Made by a program: the position numbers and the translations under genes. This document shows, piece after piece, positions 32,107 to 41,334 of a stretch of 43,751 nt of DNA (positions are counted from its first letter, which is position 1; the number at the start of each line of letters is the position of its first letter). The DNA comes from Lachnospiraceae bacterium. Its GTDB lineage: Bacteria; Bacillota; Clostridia; Lachnospirales; Lachnospiraceae. The notes below the pieces were generated by a model that saw only the letters and a list, made by a program, of their open reading frames with translations, was not told the origin of the DNA and did not search any database. The DNA is taken from NCBI GenBank assembly GCA_016288005.1, contig JAEEXY010000020.1, positions 1-43,751 of the forward strand, written 5' to 3'.

Positions 32107-34629
32107 ATGAATAGATATAAAACAGAAAAGACCGAAATGCGCGAAAGACTGCTCCAGGGATTCATGGCTGTGGCGGTTTTGATCGCGCTTTTGATTTTTG
32201 CGGAAGGGATCGCGGCTCAGGCGGCGACCGGAGCTGTATCGGTTGAATCGGTCAACTACGATGACAGCACGATCACCATAAAGATGAGTTCGGCGGACCA
32301 CATGATCTTTCTGTCGAACGCCACCCAGAAAAAGTGGGAATACGTTCCGGCGGTGATCACCGACAAAGGCTCCTATAAGCTTGCCACGATGGATATCTCC
32401 TGGGTTTCCATGAGCACCAATTTCGTGATGAGCTTTAAGGGCGATGTTTCTTCCGAACCGATCAAAGTTACTATCCCGAAGAGAGACAACTCCCTGAAGG
32501 TTACGTACAATATGGGCACCGGAAAAATGAACTTCACCAATGCGGGAACAAAGACGGTCGAGTGGAAAAAGCGCGACAGCATGACGTGGAGCGACTACAA
32601 TGAGCAGACTTTTGAGGCAGCGCTGGCGGCATTCATCGACAACGGTGCTTCTCTGATGTTCAGGGTTAAGGGCGTTAACGGCACCGGTACCGACGCGGGC
32701 AGCAGACCCGGCAAGGAAGTTACCGTCAACATCCCCAAGAAATCCACCGCGCCCACGATCGTTATAGATGATTCGAAGATGAGCCTTGCGCTTAAGAAGG
32801 GCATGGCATACAGATATGTCGATGAGAACGGATATCCCGTAAATGAGCAGAGCGGCTGGACCGAGATCACATCAGACTGCCGCAGGACGCTCGCGGAGAT
32901 CGCTCCCAACGCGATGTACAATAAGAAAGAGGGCAGGGAAGGCGAGGATGTTTACATCCAGTTCTACAAGAAGGCTACCTCGAGTTCGCAGATGTCGAAA
33001 TACAGAACGATAAAGATACCGGCTCAGCCTTCTCTTTCGCAGGCCGACCTCAGTTCCGACAACTCGATGATCGAGTATACGAGCGCTTCTTCGTTTAAGC
33101 TTACGTTCAAGACCGCGGGCGAGAACAATGTGCTCGAGTATTGCTTCATTACCAAGAGCATGCAGGACTACGGCGTAACGATCGAAGATATCTCGAATGA
33201 CAGTCTCACATGGACGGAGGTTACCTCTCAGACACCCATCGTAAAGTCAAAGGAGACCGACCCGAAGCTCACCGAGGGCACCCTGATCTATTTCAGAAAA
33301 AAGGCAGTTAAGTCTCTCGGCGAGGAGGGCTACAGGATCGCATCACCCGCAGAGCTGCTCGGAACGGTTAATTATCCGAAGGGTGCAGCGACCGCCGGAT
33401 TCACACTTCTTAAGACCATCGAAGGAATGTGTAAGGACGGCAGCAATCCTCTTACGTTCTCGTTTACGAGCGATACCAGAGGCGAGATCGATACTGTCCA
33501 GTTCAGAACGAGCGGCGGCAACGCTATGGGCACCGCGAAATTCACCGTAACGATCGATAACCTTGGGGAGAATAACTACTACTACAACGTAAAGCTGACG
33601 GATCTTTCGGGCATCACCCGTACCGATGATACTCTTTACGCATATATTTATTTCAAGGGTGAGGCTGTAAACGATCCGACAAAGGCTTCGATCAGGAGCA
33701 GCGCTGAAGGCGGCATCGGCCTGTACATTTATCCTAAGAGCGAGATAAACAATCCTTCGGGTATTCAGGAAAAGCAGGAAGTGGCAGAAAAACTCAGATG
33801 GGAAGGCTATGATGCTTATGGCGATCAGATCGGCTTTACCACAGCTGTTAAGCGCGTTTACCTTTCAAATCTGAACGATGATCAAAAGGATTTCAGATTT
33901 AAGATCGATATGGGAACGCTCTATGTTCCGAAGTTGGAAAACGGTGATGAAGTAACCTATACCGAAGATCTTGCGGCTGTTAAAACGATCAGATACGACG
34001 GTGTGGAACTCACCTCAGGCACCGATTACAACGTTGAGTACTACAGCGCAAAGAACGGCGCAAACAAGGACTACAGAGCGGCGGTGATCACGCTGCATGC
34101 GGATAAGATCGAGCAGCACGCCGCGATCGATGACAGGGATAAGGATACTCCGGTTTATATTTACTTAAACAACGGAGAAGTGATCACATCGGGCATCACG
34201 ATGAACCTTCAGAGAACGGCTGTGGCTCAGAGCAATACATCGTTTACATTTACACTCGGAAAGCTTGAGCCGTTCATCACGATCAAGACTACGGATGCAT
34301 CAGGAAACACGACAGAGACCACCCAGCCCAATTACGAGACCTACTATAAGATCCGGCTTACGATCCCCGCAAAACTCGGAAACAAAAACGATTATGAGGT
34401 CAGCGTAAAAACAGTGACATGGAACGGACTCAATATCAGCCTCAGCGTTACAAGCCCGGCCGACAACGTAATCGAGATCATGCTTGACAACGCAATGCTT
34501 AACGAGCTGCCGGGAATCACAACAACAGTAACGTATCCGATCGTGATCGAATTCTCAAACGGATATGTGATCTCAAACGGCATAACGATGACCGTTAACC
34601 CTGCAAATAACAACAATAACAACAATTAA
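32107..34629 (+). CDS. Large secreted protein of unknown function, paralogue A
   Basis: This 840-residue exported protein has a basic N-terminal region of about 16 residues, a hydrophobic signal segment and probable cleavage after IAAQAA. The chosen ATG 32107 has GGGAGG 9 bases upstream; the longer frame from 32053 has no such site. The mature part looks like a string of beta-rich domains. The first about 220 residues share a pattern with the following protein: VSVESVNYDDSTITIKM, MDISWVS, a KVTYNMGTGKMNFTN strand and a GSRPGKEVTVNI turn. The C-terminus ends in a run of seven Asn encoded by repeated AAC/AAT codons. No catalytic motif or cell-wall anchor (LPxTG) is visible. No function assigned. 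Confidence 0.8.
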   Translation: MNRYKTEKTEMRERLLQGFMAVAVLIALLIFAEGIAAQAATGAVSVESVNYDDSTITIKMSSADHMIFLSNATQKKWEYVPAVITDKGSYKLATMDISWVSMSTNFVMSFKGDVSSEPIKVTIPKRDNSLKVTYNMGTGKMNFTNAGTKTVEWKKRDSMTWSDYNEQTFEAALAAFIDNGASLMFRVKGVNGTGTDAGSRPGKEVTVNIPKKSTAPTIVIDDSKMSLALKKGMAYRYVDENGYPVNEQSGWTEITSDCRRTLAEIAPNAMYNKKEGREGEDVYIQFYKKATSSSQMSKYRTIKIPAQPSLSQADLSSDNSMIEYTSASSFKLTFKTAGENNVLEYCFITKSMQDYGVTIEDISNDSLTWTEVTSQTPIVKSKETDPKLTEGTLIYFRKKAVKSLGEEGYRIASPAELLGTVNYPKGAATAGFTLLKTIEGMCKDGSNPLTFSFTSDTRGEIDTVQFRTSGGNAMGTAKFTVTIDNLGENNYYYNVKLTDLSGITRTDDTLYAYIYFKGEAVNDPTKASIRSSAEGGIGLYIYPKSEINNPSGIQEKQEVAEKLRWEGYDAYGDQIGFTTAVKRVYLSNLNDDQKDFRFKIDMGTLYVPKLENGDEVTYTEDLAAVKTIRYDGVELTSGTDYNVEYYSAKNGANKDYRAAVITLHADKIEQHAAIDDRDKDTPVYIYLNNGEVITSGITMNLQRTAVAQSNTSFTFTLGKLEPFITIKTTDASGNTTETTQPNYETYYKIRLTIPAKLGNKNDYEVSVKTVTWNGLNISLSVTSPADNVIEIMLDNAMLNELPGITTTVTYPIVIEFSNGYVISNGITMTVNPANNNNNNN

Positions 34630-34648
34630 TACCGGGAGGGCACGTAAG

Positions 34649-35881
34649 ATGAAGAAGAATCTGATCAAATTCATAGTCACGGCGCTGATCTGCCTGTGCT
34701 TTGCCGGGTATGCAAAGACTGAGGTACGCGCGGATGGCGCGGAAAAGATATCCGTAGGCGATATCGATTATGAGCGCCTCACAATGAAGGTATACAAAAA
34801 CGGCAACACAAACGTGTATTTCTCGACTACGCTCGCTAATGATCTCTCGGGATGGGATGAGCTTGGCGGCACGGCTTCCAATGACGGACACGGCGAGTAC
34901 CTGCTGGTGGATATTTCCTGGGCGTCATCGGCTGCCGATGTGAAGTTCTACCTGCGCGGAAACGTTAATACGAACGCGACGGAAGTAGTTCTGCCCAAGG
35001 CGTCATCGGCATTTAAGGTAAGCTTTGATAAGGTGAACGGAGACTTTACCTTTACCGGTCAGGATGACGCGCAGTATTTCTTTTACCGCAAGCAGACCGA
35101 TTACAACTGGGTAAAGGTGTACTTCGAAGGCATGGGAAGTCCGAACGGAAGCTCGGCGATCAGTTACGCTCAGTTCCTCGAGAACATAGAGATGCTCCGT
35201 TTTAAGGGCTCCAAGCTCGTGTTCAGGCTCGGACAGCAGATCGGTGTGAGCGAGAGCGATATGGGCGCGAGACCCAGCAAGGAAGTTGCAGTATCTATCA
35301 CAAAATACGCGTCGGCACCTTCGGTTAAGCTCAATATCACGAAGCTGACATTCAATACCAAGAACACGATGGAATGGTCCGATGACATGACACACTGGAA
35401 AGAGTGCGAGAAGAACGAAGAACTCGAAAATCTCGCGGCTAAGGCTCTGGCAGGAAAGGGCGGCGCGAATCCCACGGATGTCGTACTGTTCTTCAGAAAT
35501 GCGGCGACCGATAAGAAGCCCTGCTCACAGATCTGTGTCATTGCTATCCCCGCGCAGACAGCGGCACCTTCGGTAGGTAAGGATGCTTCTTCGGAGGTTT
35601 CCTACAAATACGAGAATAACAGGCTCGAGCTTACATTCGGAAAAGCTTCGGCAACGAATATGTACGAGTACTGCGTGGTTCCCTCGGACAAGGAGTTCAC
35701 ACTTGCTACCGCAAAATGGAAGACCGTAAAGGCAGCCAAGACCTTCAAGCTGACAAAGAAGAGCGCAGACGGCGCGACTATCTACGTAAGATACAAGGGA
35801 ACGCTCGAGAATGTCAAGAAGGGCATCGAATTCAAGCTTCCCTCGACATATGCGAGCTTTGTCGCAAACGGATTCGAATAA
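34649..35881 (+). CDS. Secreted protein of unknown function, paralogue B
   Basis: This 410-residue protein has a signal peptide (KKNLIKFIVTALICLCFAGY, cleavage near residues 24-28, VRADG). The mature part aligns by eye with the N-terminal half of the preceding protein: ISVGDIDYERLTMKV, LVDISWASS, FKVSFDKVNGDFTF, GARPSKEVAVSI and a following PSVKLNITKLTF segment. It lacks the long C-terminal extension and the Asn tail. It starts 19 bases after its paralogue, with GGGAGG upstream, and ends at a clear terminator. The two were probably made by a tandem duplication with later divergence. No enzyme motif was seen. Confidence 0.78.
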   Translation: MKKNLIKFIVTALICLCFAGYAKTEVRADGAEKISVGDIDYERLTMKVYKNGNTNVYFSTTLANDLSGWDELGGTASNDGHGEYLLVDISWASSAADVKFYLRGNVNTNATEVVLPKASSAFKVSFDKVNGDFTFTGQDDAQYFFYRKQTDYNWVKVYFEGMGSPNGSSAISYAQFLENIEMLRFKGSKLVFRLGQQIGVSESDMGARPSKEVAVSITKYASAPSVKLNITKLTFNTKNTMEWSDDMTHWKECEKNEELENLAAKALAGKGGANPTDVVLFFRNAATDKKPCSQICVIAIPAQTAAPSVGKDASSEVSYKYENNRLELTFGKASATNMYEYCVVPSDKEFTLATAKWKTVKAAKTFKLTKKSADGATIYVRYKGTLENVKKGIEFKLPSTYASFVANGFE

Positions 35882-35906
35882 GGATTTTAAAGAATTTTAA
35901 TATTTT

Positions 35907-35944
35907 AAGACGGACTGTTTTGGGCGGTCCGTCTTTACTTTTTG
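35907..35944 (+). terminator. Intrinsic terminator after the secreted paralogue pair
   Basis: AAGACGGAC (35907-35915) and GTCCGTCTT (35927-35935) form a 9-bp stem with an 11-nt loop, followed by TACTTTTT. The 3' side overlaps the -35 element of the next promoter. Confidence 0.82.
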
Positions 35945-35962
35945 GGTATTTGACTGTATAAT
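35934..35962 (+). promoter_or_regulatory. Promoter of the small acidic protein gene
   Basis: TTTACT (35934-35939), a 17-bp spacer and TATAAT (35957-35962) are present, with the -35 inside the preceding terminator's T-rich end. Confidence 0.75.
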
Positions 35963-36010
35963 AGCAGACAGTCGCCGATATAATGGGGACGCGCGAAAGG
36001 AGATCTTGTT

Positions 36011-36316
36011 ATGAAGAAGTTCGGGAAGTTTGTTTTCGGCCTGGCAGCAGCTGCGGCAGCAGGCGCAGGCGCATATTATGCTTACAAGAAATTCGTTGAG
36101 AACGCTGATTCCGATGAGGAGGATGATTTCGAGGACGATCTTGATGAGTTTGAGCTTGATGACGAGGAGGCTCCCAAGGCTCCCGAGTACGTATCGATAA
36201 ACAACATTCAGGAGACCGCGGAGAAGGTTGCCGAGAAGGCAGAGGACCTCGCGGAGAAGGCAGCGGACGCGGCCGAGGGCGCAGCTGAGGCTGTCAAGGA
36301 TGCGTTTACCGAATAA
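36011..36316 (+). CDS. Small anchored acidic protein with helical repeats
   Basis: This 101-residue protein has a short basic start, a small-residue helix (residues about 8-23, mostly Ala and Gly), an extended acidic stretch (about 32-52, Asp/Glu-rich) and a C-terminal amphipathic helix (about 62-98) in which EKAEDLAEKAADAAEGAAEA recurs. It resembles YtxH/late-embryogenesis-abundant-type small proteins in design, but I cannot assign a family. It has its own promoter and AAAGGAG ribosome binding site and sits directly before the trp operon leader. Confidence 0.7.
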   Translation: MKKFGKFVFGLAAAAAAGAGAYYAYKKFVENADSDEEDDFEDDLDEFELDDEEAPKAPEYVSINNIQETAEKVAEKAEDLAEKAADAAEGAAEAVKDAFTE

Positions 36317-36331
36317 TTTTTCATTTTACTG

Positions 36332-36360
36332 TTGACAGTATACAAACACAATGGTAATAT
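36332..36360 (+). promoter_or_regulatory. Promoter of the trp operon
   Basis: Consensus TTGACA (36332-36337), a 17-bp spacer and TAATAT (36355-36360) are present. The transcript should begin near 36366 and run into the T-box leader. Confidence 0.88.
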
Positions 36361-36365
36361 TACAT

Positions 36366-36666
36366 CAATTTAATACGCTAAACCGTTGAGGCGAAGATAA
36401 AGTTATTTATGCTCCCACAGAGAGCCCGCGTTGCTGAGAGTCGGGCGGAAAACAGGATAGCAAATGGATCGCTGAGGGCGCGGTCAAAGGAAGCGGTCAT
36501 CCGCAGGCTCCGAGTATTCCGCGACGTGAGGCATACGTCAGTTGCCGGGAGTATGTTAGTACTTCGCAGAGAGCCGGATTATTGTCCGGTATCGGGGTGG
36601 CACCGCGGATATTGTATATTATTCGTCCCTGACAGAAGAGATTCTGTCAGGGACGTTCTGTTGTTT
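36366..36666 (+). promoter_or_regulatory. Trp-specific T-box riboswitch leader
   Basis: The conserved T-box sequence GGGGTGGCACCGCGG occupies 36594-36608, where it pairs with the uncharged tRNA acceptor end. Upstream are a stem I region with a GCAAATGGATC segment whose TGG (Trp) codon fits the specifier, and typical purine-rich loops. It is followed by a terminator hairpin. When tRNA-Trp is uncharged, the antiterminator forms and the trp genes are transcribed. The TGG specifier assignment is made by eye, supported by the downstream genes. Confidence 0.9.
36625..36666 (+). terminator. T-box-controlled intrinsic terminator
   Basis: GTCCCTGACAGAA (36625-36637) and TTCTGTCAGGGAC (36642-36654) form a 13-bp perfect stem with a 4-nt loop, followed by a T-rich tract ending near 36666, just ahead of the trpE ribosome binding site. 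Confidence 0.9.
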
Positions 36667-36678
36667 AAGGAGGTTTTT

Positions 36679-38139
36679 ATGAACATTTCATTTGAGGAAG
36701 CAAAAAGATACGCGACAGATCCGCGTTACGACATCCTCCCGCTCAGCATCGAGCTCATGTCCGATGTTAAGACGCCGGTAGAGGTGCTGAGGATCCTTAA
36801 AAACGTATCCTCGCACTGCTACATGCTCGAGAGCGCGTCGGACAACGAGAACTGGGGACGCTACACTTTCCTCGGATATAATCCGAAGCTGTGCATCACC
36901 TGCTCTGACGGGGTCATGAGGATCGGGAACATCACTATCGAGACCCGCGACCCCAACAAATACATCAGGCAGGTCCTGAACGAGCACAGGAGCCCGAAGA
37001 TCGAAGGCCTGCCGCCTTTTACGGGCGGTCTCGTGGGATATTTCTCATATGACTACCTGAAATACGCCGAGCCCACCCTGAAGCTGAACGCGGCCGATAC
37101 AGAGGGCTTCAGGGACACGGATCTGATGCTCTTTGACAGAGTCATCGCTTTTGACAATGTTAAAAAGAAAATGATCCTCATAATCAATATTTCACTTGAC
37201 AACATCGAAACCGAGTACAACAGGGCAGAGATCGAGCTGAAACAGATGAAGGACCTGATACTCAGGGGAAAGCCCGCGGACATCCCAAAAGGCCGTTTAA
37301 AGGGCGAATTAAAGCCTTTATTTGAGAAGGAACACTACTGTGAAATGGTCGAAAAGGCAAAGAAGCATATCTTTGAGGGCGACATTTTCCAGATAGTGCT
37401 CTCGAACAGGATCGGAGCCGACTATGAGGGCAGCCTGTTCGACACATACAGGATACTCCGCACGATCAATCCTTCGCCCTATATGTTCTATTTTTCGGGC
37501 GATGACATGGAGGTGGCGGGTGCCTCACCGGAGACGCTGGTAAAGCTCGAGGACGGTGTGCTGCATACCTTCCCGCTGGCCGGTACGAGGCCGAGGGGCA
37601 AAACACCCGAAGAGGACAGAGCGCTCGAGGAGGAGCTGCTGGCCGATGAAAAGGAGCTGGCCGAGCACAACATGCTCGTGGACCTCGGAAGAAACGATAT
37701 CGGCAGGATAAGCAGATTCGGAACGGTCGAGGTCGAGCAGTTCCACAGCATTCAGAGATATTCCCACGTAATGCACATCGGTTCGACGGTAAAAGGACTG
37801 ATCAGGGAGGATAAGGACGCGCTGGACGCGATCGACGCGATACTCCCGGCGGGAACGCTCTCCGGAGCACCCAAGATCAGGGCCTGTCAGCTGATCAACG
37901 ATCTCGAGAACGACAAGAGAGGCATATACGGCGGCGCAATAGGATATATCGATTTTACGGGCAATCTGGACACCTGTATCGCGATAAGGATCGCTTATAA
38001 AAAGAACGGCAGGGTTTATGTAAGGAGCGGGGCAGGGATCGTGGCCGATTCCGTTCCCGAAAAAGAGTTCACGGAGTGCATGAATAAGGCGGCGGCCGTT
38101 GTAAAGGCGCTCAAGCTGGCAGAGGAGGTGGAGGAATGA
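36679..38139 (+). CDS. trpE: Anthranilate synthase component I
   Basis: This 486-residue chorismate-using enzyme makes anthranilate in the first committed step of tryptophan synthesis. Family landmarks include [23 protein letters not shown] near the N-terminus (a Trp-feedback site region), [49 protein letters not shown] and [12 protein letters not shown]. The coding frame is open much farther upstream through the T-box leader. The true start is ATG 36679, with AAGGAGG 6 bases upstream. Its stop overlaps the trpG start by 4 bases, so translation is coupled to the amidotransferase subunit. Confidence 0.95.
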   Translation: MNISFEEAKRYATDPRYDILPLSIELMSDVKTPVEVLRILKNVSSHCYMLESASDNENWGRYTFLGYNPKLCITCSDGVMRIGNITIETRDPNKYIRQVLNEHRSPKIEGLPPFTGGLVGYFSYDYLKYAEPTLKLNAADTEGFRDTDLMLFDRVIAFDNVKKKMILIINISLDNIETEYNRAEIELKQMKDLILRGKPADIPKGRLKGELKPLFEKEHYCEMVEKAKKHIFEGDIFQIVLSNRIGADYEGSLFDTYRILRTINPSPYMFYFSGDDMEVAGASPETLVKLEDGVLHTFPLAGTRPRGKTPEEDRALEEELLADEKELAEHNMLVDLGRNDIGRISRFGTVEVEQFHSIQRYSHVMHIGSTVKGLIREDKDALDAIDAILPAGTLSGAPKIRACQLINDLENDKRGIYGGAIGYIDFTGNLDTCIAIRIAYKKNGRVYVRSGAGIVADSVPEKEFTECMNKAAAVVKALKLAEEVEE

Positions 38140-38708
38140 TACTTCTGATCGATAATTACGACAGTTTTTCTTATAATCTCTACCAGCTGGTCGGGAGCAT
38201 CGAGCCTGACATAAAAGTCATCAGGAATGACGCGATGACGGTCACTGAGATAGAAGAGATGAAGCCCGCGGGCATAATCATCTCGCCGGGGCCCGGAAGA
38301 CCCGAGGATTCGGGCATCTGCCCGGAGGTGATCGAAAAGCTCTCGGGGAAGATCCCGATACTGGGTGTCTGTCTCGGACATCAGGCTATCTGCATGGTAT
38401 TTGGCGGAAAGGTGTCCTACGCATCACGACTGATGCACGGCAAGGCCTCGATGACGGAGTTTGACCGTACATGCCCGCTGTTTGAGGGGTGCCCCGCCGA
38501 GGCGGAGGTCGCAAGATACCATTCGCTCGCGGCCGTGGAGGATACGCTCCCGGAGTGCCTGAAGGTTACGGCCCGCACGAAAGAAGGCGAGATAATGGCC
38601 GTTATGCACAGGGATTATCCGGTCTACGGCGTACAGTTCCATCCGGAATCGATACTTACGCCCAACGGGAAACAGATGCTGCTGAATTTTGTATTTTCAA
38701 CGAAGTAA
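38136..38708 (+). CDS. trpG: Anthranilate synthase component II (glutamine amidotransferase)
   Basis: This 190-residue class I glutamine amidotransferase supplies ammonia to TrpE. The start DNYDSFSYNL, the nucleophile Cys in GVCLGHQAI, and the catalytic His and Glu in HPESILTP are all present. The gene overlaps trpE by 4 bases and is a separate TrpG, not a TrpG-TrpD fusion. Members of this group can also serve PabB in folate synthesis; the operon location makes Trp synthesis the main role. Confidence 0.95.
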   Translation: MILLIDNYDSFSYNLYQLVGSIEPDIKVIRNDAMTVTEIEEMKPAGIIISPGPGRPEDSGICPEVIEKLSGKIPILGVCLGHQAICMVFGGKVSYASRLMHGKASMTEFDRTCPLFEGCPAEAEVARYHSLAAVEDTLPECLKVTARTKEGEIMAVMHRDYPVYGVQFHPESILTPNGKQMLLNFVFSTK

Positions 38709-38755
38709 TTAAAACAAGATTTAATATATTGAGATAAATGAAAGGGGACGAAACC

Positions 38756-39781
38756 ATGATAAAAGAAGGAATCATCAAGATCGTAAACAAAGAGGACCTG
38801 AGCTATGACGAGGCTTATACCGTAATGAACGAGATCATGAACGGTGAGACAACGCCCACTCAGAACGCTGCATTCCTGGCGGCGCTCTCGACAAAGAGCA
38901 CAAAGGCCGAGACCATCGACGAGATATCCGGCTGTGCTGCGGCTATGAGAGACCATGCGACCGTGGTCGATACAAAGGGCATGGAGACCATGGAGATCGT
39001 AGGTACCGGCGGTGACGGAGCGCACAGCTTCAATATTTCCACCACATCCGCTTTTGTCATGGCTGCCGCGGGCATCAAAGTATCCAAGCACGGAAACCGT
39101 GCGGCGTCGTCGAGCTGCGGCACTGCGGACTGTCTTGAGGCGCTCGGCATGAACATCCAGCAGGATCCCGATAAATGCGTTGAGATGCTTGATAAGGCGA
39201 ATTTCTGCTTTATGTTCGCACAGAAATACCATGCTTCGATGAAGTATGTCGGAGGCATCCGCAAGGAGCTCGGATTCAGGACCGTTTTCAATATCCTGGG
39301 ACCCATCACGAACCCCGCAAAGCCTGCATATCAGCTGCTCGGAGTATATGACGAGTATCTGGTTGAGCCGCTGGCAAAGGTTCTGATGAGCCTGGGCGTA
39401 AAGCAGGGACTCGTTGTATACGGACAGGACAAGCTGGATGAGATATCTCCTTCGGCGCCCACGACCGTATGCGATTTTATGAACGGACGATATGCGACTT
39501 ATACGATCAAGCCCGAGGATTTCGGATTTGAGCGCTGCACGATGGATGATATCAGAGGCGGTTCGCCCGAAGAGAACGCAAAGACCGTTACGGCGATCCT
39601 CACGGGCGAGGAAAAAGGACCGAAGCGCAATGCGGTACTGCTGAACGCCGGAGCCGCTCTCTACGGCGCTGGAAAGGCAGAATCCATGAAGATGGGCGTA
39701 AAGCTCGCAGCGGAACTCATTGACTCGGGAAAGGCTTATGAGGCCCTTTTAAAGGCCGTAGAGGTATCAAACGCAAAATGA
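38756..39781 (+). CDS. trpD: Anthranilate phosphoribosyltransferase
   Basis: This 341-residue enzyme transfers the phosphoribosyl group from PRPP to anthranilate. The PRPP-binding segment [21 protein letters not shown], then [21 protein letters not shown] and GPITNPAKP, are all in place. I chose ATG 38756 with AAAGGGGACG upstream; ATG 38738 lies before that ribosome binding site. The stop overlaps the start of the trpC-trpF fusion by 4 bases. Confidence 0.95.
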   Translation: MIKEGIIKIVNKEDLSYDEAYTVMNEIMNGETTPTQNAAFLAALSTKSTKAETIDEISGCAAAMRDHATVVDTKGMETMEIVGTGGDGAHSFNISTTSAFVMAAAGIKVSKHGNRAASSSCGTADCLEALGMNIQQDPDKCVEMLDKANFCFMFAQKYHASMKYVGGIRKELGFRTVFNILGPITNPAKPAYQLLGVYDEYLVEPLAKVLMSLGVKQGLVVYGQDKLDEISPSAPTTVCDFMNGRYATYTIKPEDFGFERCTMDDIRGGSPEENAKTVTAILTGEEKGPKRNAVLLNAGAALYGAGKAESMKMGVKLAAELIDSGKAYEALLKAVEVSNAK

Positions 39782-41202
39782 GTGAGAATATACTTGAAAC
39801 GATCGCGGAAAGCACCAGAGAGCGCGTCAGGGAAGCAAAGGGCAGGATTTCATACGAAGAGCTGGCGAAAAAAGCCTTTGCGATGAACTGCGATACGGGG
39901 TTCCCGTTCGAGCGGGCACTCAGGGAAGGCGATGTGAGCTTTATCTGCGAGTGCAAGAAGGCTTCCCCGTCAAAGGGAGTGATCGCAGAGGATTTTCCGT
40001 ATCTCGATATCGCAACCGACTATGAAAGAGCCGGAGCCGCGGCAATCTCGGTGCTGACCGAGCCTAAGTGGTTTATGGGGAGTGACGCGATACTGAAAGA
40101 GATCGCGGAAAACGTCACGATCCCGGTACTGCGCAAGGATTTCACGGTCGACGAATACATGATACTCGAGGCCAAGGTGCTCGGCGCTTCGGCAGTTCTG
40201 CTGATATGCGCGATCATGAGTGGGAAAGAGATCAAAAGCGCGATCGGGCTCTGTGACAGACTCGGGCTCTCGGCGCTGGTCGAGGCGCACGACGAGGCTG
40301 AGATTGGCATGGCGGTCAGGGCGGGAGCCAGGATCATCGGCGTAAACAACAGGAACCTTAAAGATTTTACCGTAGATATCCGCAACAGCGAACGTCTGCG
40401 CAGGCTGGTCCCGAAGAATGTGCTGTTTGTGGCCGAGAGCGGCATTAAAACGGGCGATGATATCGACGTTTTGCGGAAGGCCGGCGTCAATGCTGTGCTG
40501 ATCGGCGAGACACTGATGAGGGCCGCGGATAAGAAAAAGATGCTGGCAAGGCTTAAGGGACGCCGCCCAAGAGTAAAGCTCTGCGGCATGAGACGTATCG
40601 AGGATATAGATTACTGCAATGAGTTTAAGCCGGATTACGCGGGAATGATCATGAGCCCGGGATTTAAGCGCTCGGTGGATGTCGAAAACGCGCGCAGGCT
40701 TAAGGCGGAGCTCGACCCCGATATACGGATGACAGGCGTTTATGTAAATGAGCCAATACAGAACATCACGGCTGCCGTGCGCGGGGGCATTATCGACATG
40801 ATACAGCTGCACGGAGCGGAGGATGAGCGCTATATAACGGAGCTCCGTTCGCAGAATCCGGGCGTGCAGATCATAAAGGCATTTAAGCTGCAAAGCCCTG
40901 CGGATGTGAAGCAAGCGATAGACTCGAACGCCGATTTTGTACTGCTGGACTCGGGTACGGGCAGCGGAAAGGCATTCGACTGGGAGCTGCTGAAGCTCAT
41001 ACCCGACAGGCTGCGCGACAGGTGCTTTCTGGCAGGCGGACTCAATCCGGGGAACGTTGGCGAGGCACTCACGCTCTTTATGCCGTTCGCGGTCGATACG
41101 AGTTCGGGGACCGAGACAGAAGGCGTAAAGGACCGTGAAAAGATAAGGGATTTTGTTTTCGAGGCAAGAAAAAGGAACGGAATATTACAACACAATATAT
41201 AG
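39778..41202 (+). CDS. trpCF: Fused indole-3-glycerol-phosphate synthase / phosphoribosylanthranilate isomerase
   Basis: This 474-residue bifunctional enzyme carries two consecutive (beta/alpha)8 barrels. The TrpC part (about residues 1-260) contains [35 protein letters not shown] and VAESGI. The TrpF part (about 263-474) begins VKLCGMR and contains [21 protein letters not shown] and [12 protein letters not shown]. The second and third steps after anthranilate phosphoribosylation are thus on one chain, a fusion best known from enterobacteria; the two are usually separate in Firmicutes. It overlaps trpD by 4 bases. Confidence 0.95.
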   Translation: MSENILETIAESTRERVREAKGRISYEELAKKAFAMNCDTGFPFERALREGDVSFICECKKASPSKGVIAEDFPYLDIATDYERAGAAAISVLTEPKWFMGSDAILKEIAENVTIPVLRKDFTVDEYMILEAKVLGASAVLLICAIMSGKEIKSAIGLCDRLGLSALVEAHDEAEIGMAVRAGARIIGVNNRNLKDFTVDIRNSERLRRLVPKNVLFVAESGIKTGDDIDVLRKAGVNAVLIGETLMRAADKKKMLARLKGRRPRVKLCGMRRIEDIDYCNEFKPDYAGMIMSPGFKRSVDVENARRLKAELDPDIRMTGVYVNEPIQNITAAVRGGIIDMIQLHGAEDERYITELRSQNPGVQIIKAFKLQSPADVKQAIDSNADFVLLDSGTGSGKAFDWELLKLIPDRLRDRCFLAGGLNPGNVGEALTLFMPFAVDTSSGTETEGVKDREKIRDFVFEARKRNGILQHNI

Positions 41203-41232
41203 TATCTACTACTGTAGAAAACAGGCATTGAC

Positions 41233-41275
41233 ATACAAGATATTGTGTAAACATATCGGCTGAGATACAAGATAT
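41233..41275 (+). promoter_or_regulatory. Paired direct repeats before trpB
   Basis: ATACAAGATAT occurs at 41233-41243 and 41265-41275, start to start 32 bp, or about three helical turns, in the only sizeable gap of the trp operon (41203-41334). TTGACA at 41229-41234 overlaps the first copy. This could be an internal promoter or a regulator-binding pair. No known Trp regulator site was recognised. Confidence 0.5.
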
Positions 41276-41334
41276 AATTGAGATATTATTAGCGATGTAA
41301 TTAAATCAGGATTATACATTAATAGGAGACTATC

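Noticed and set aside
36409..36678. A 90-residue N-terminal extension of TrpE
   Set aside because: It coincides with the T-box leader and terminator; the ribosome binding site and conserved TrpE sequence begin at 36679.
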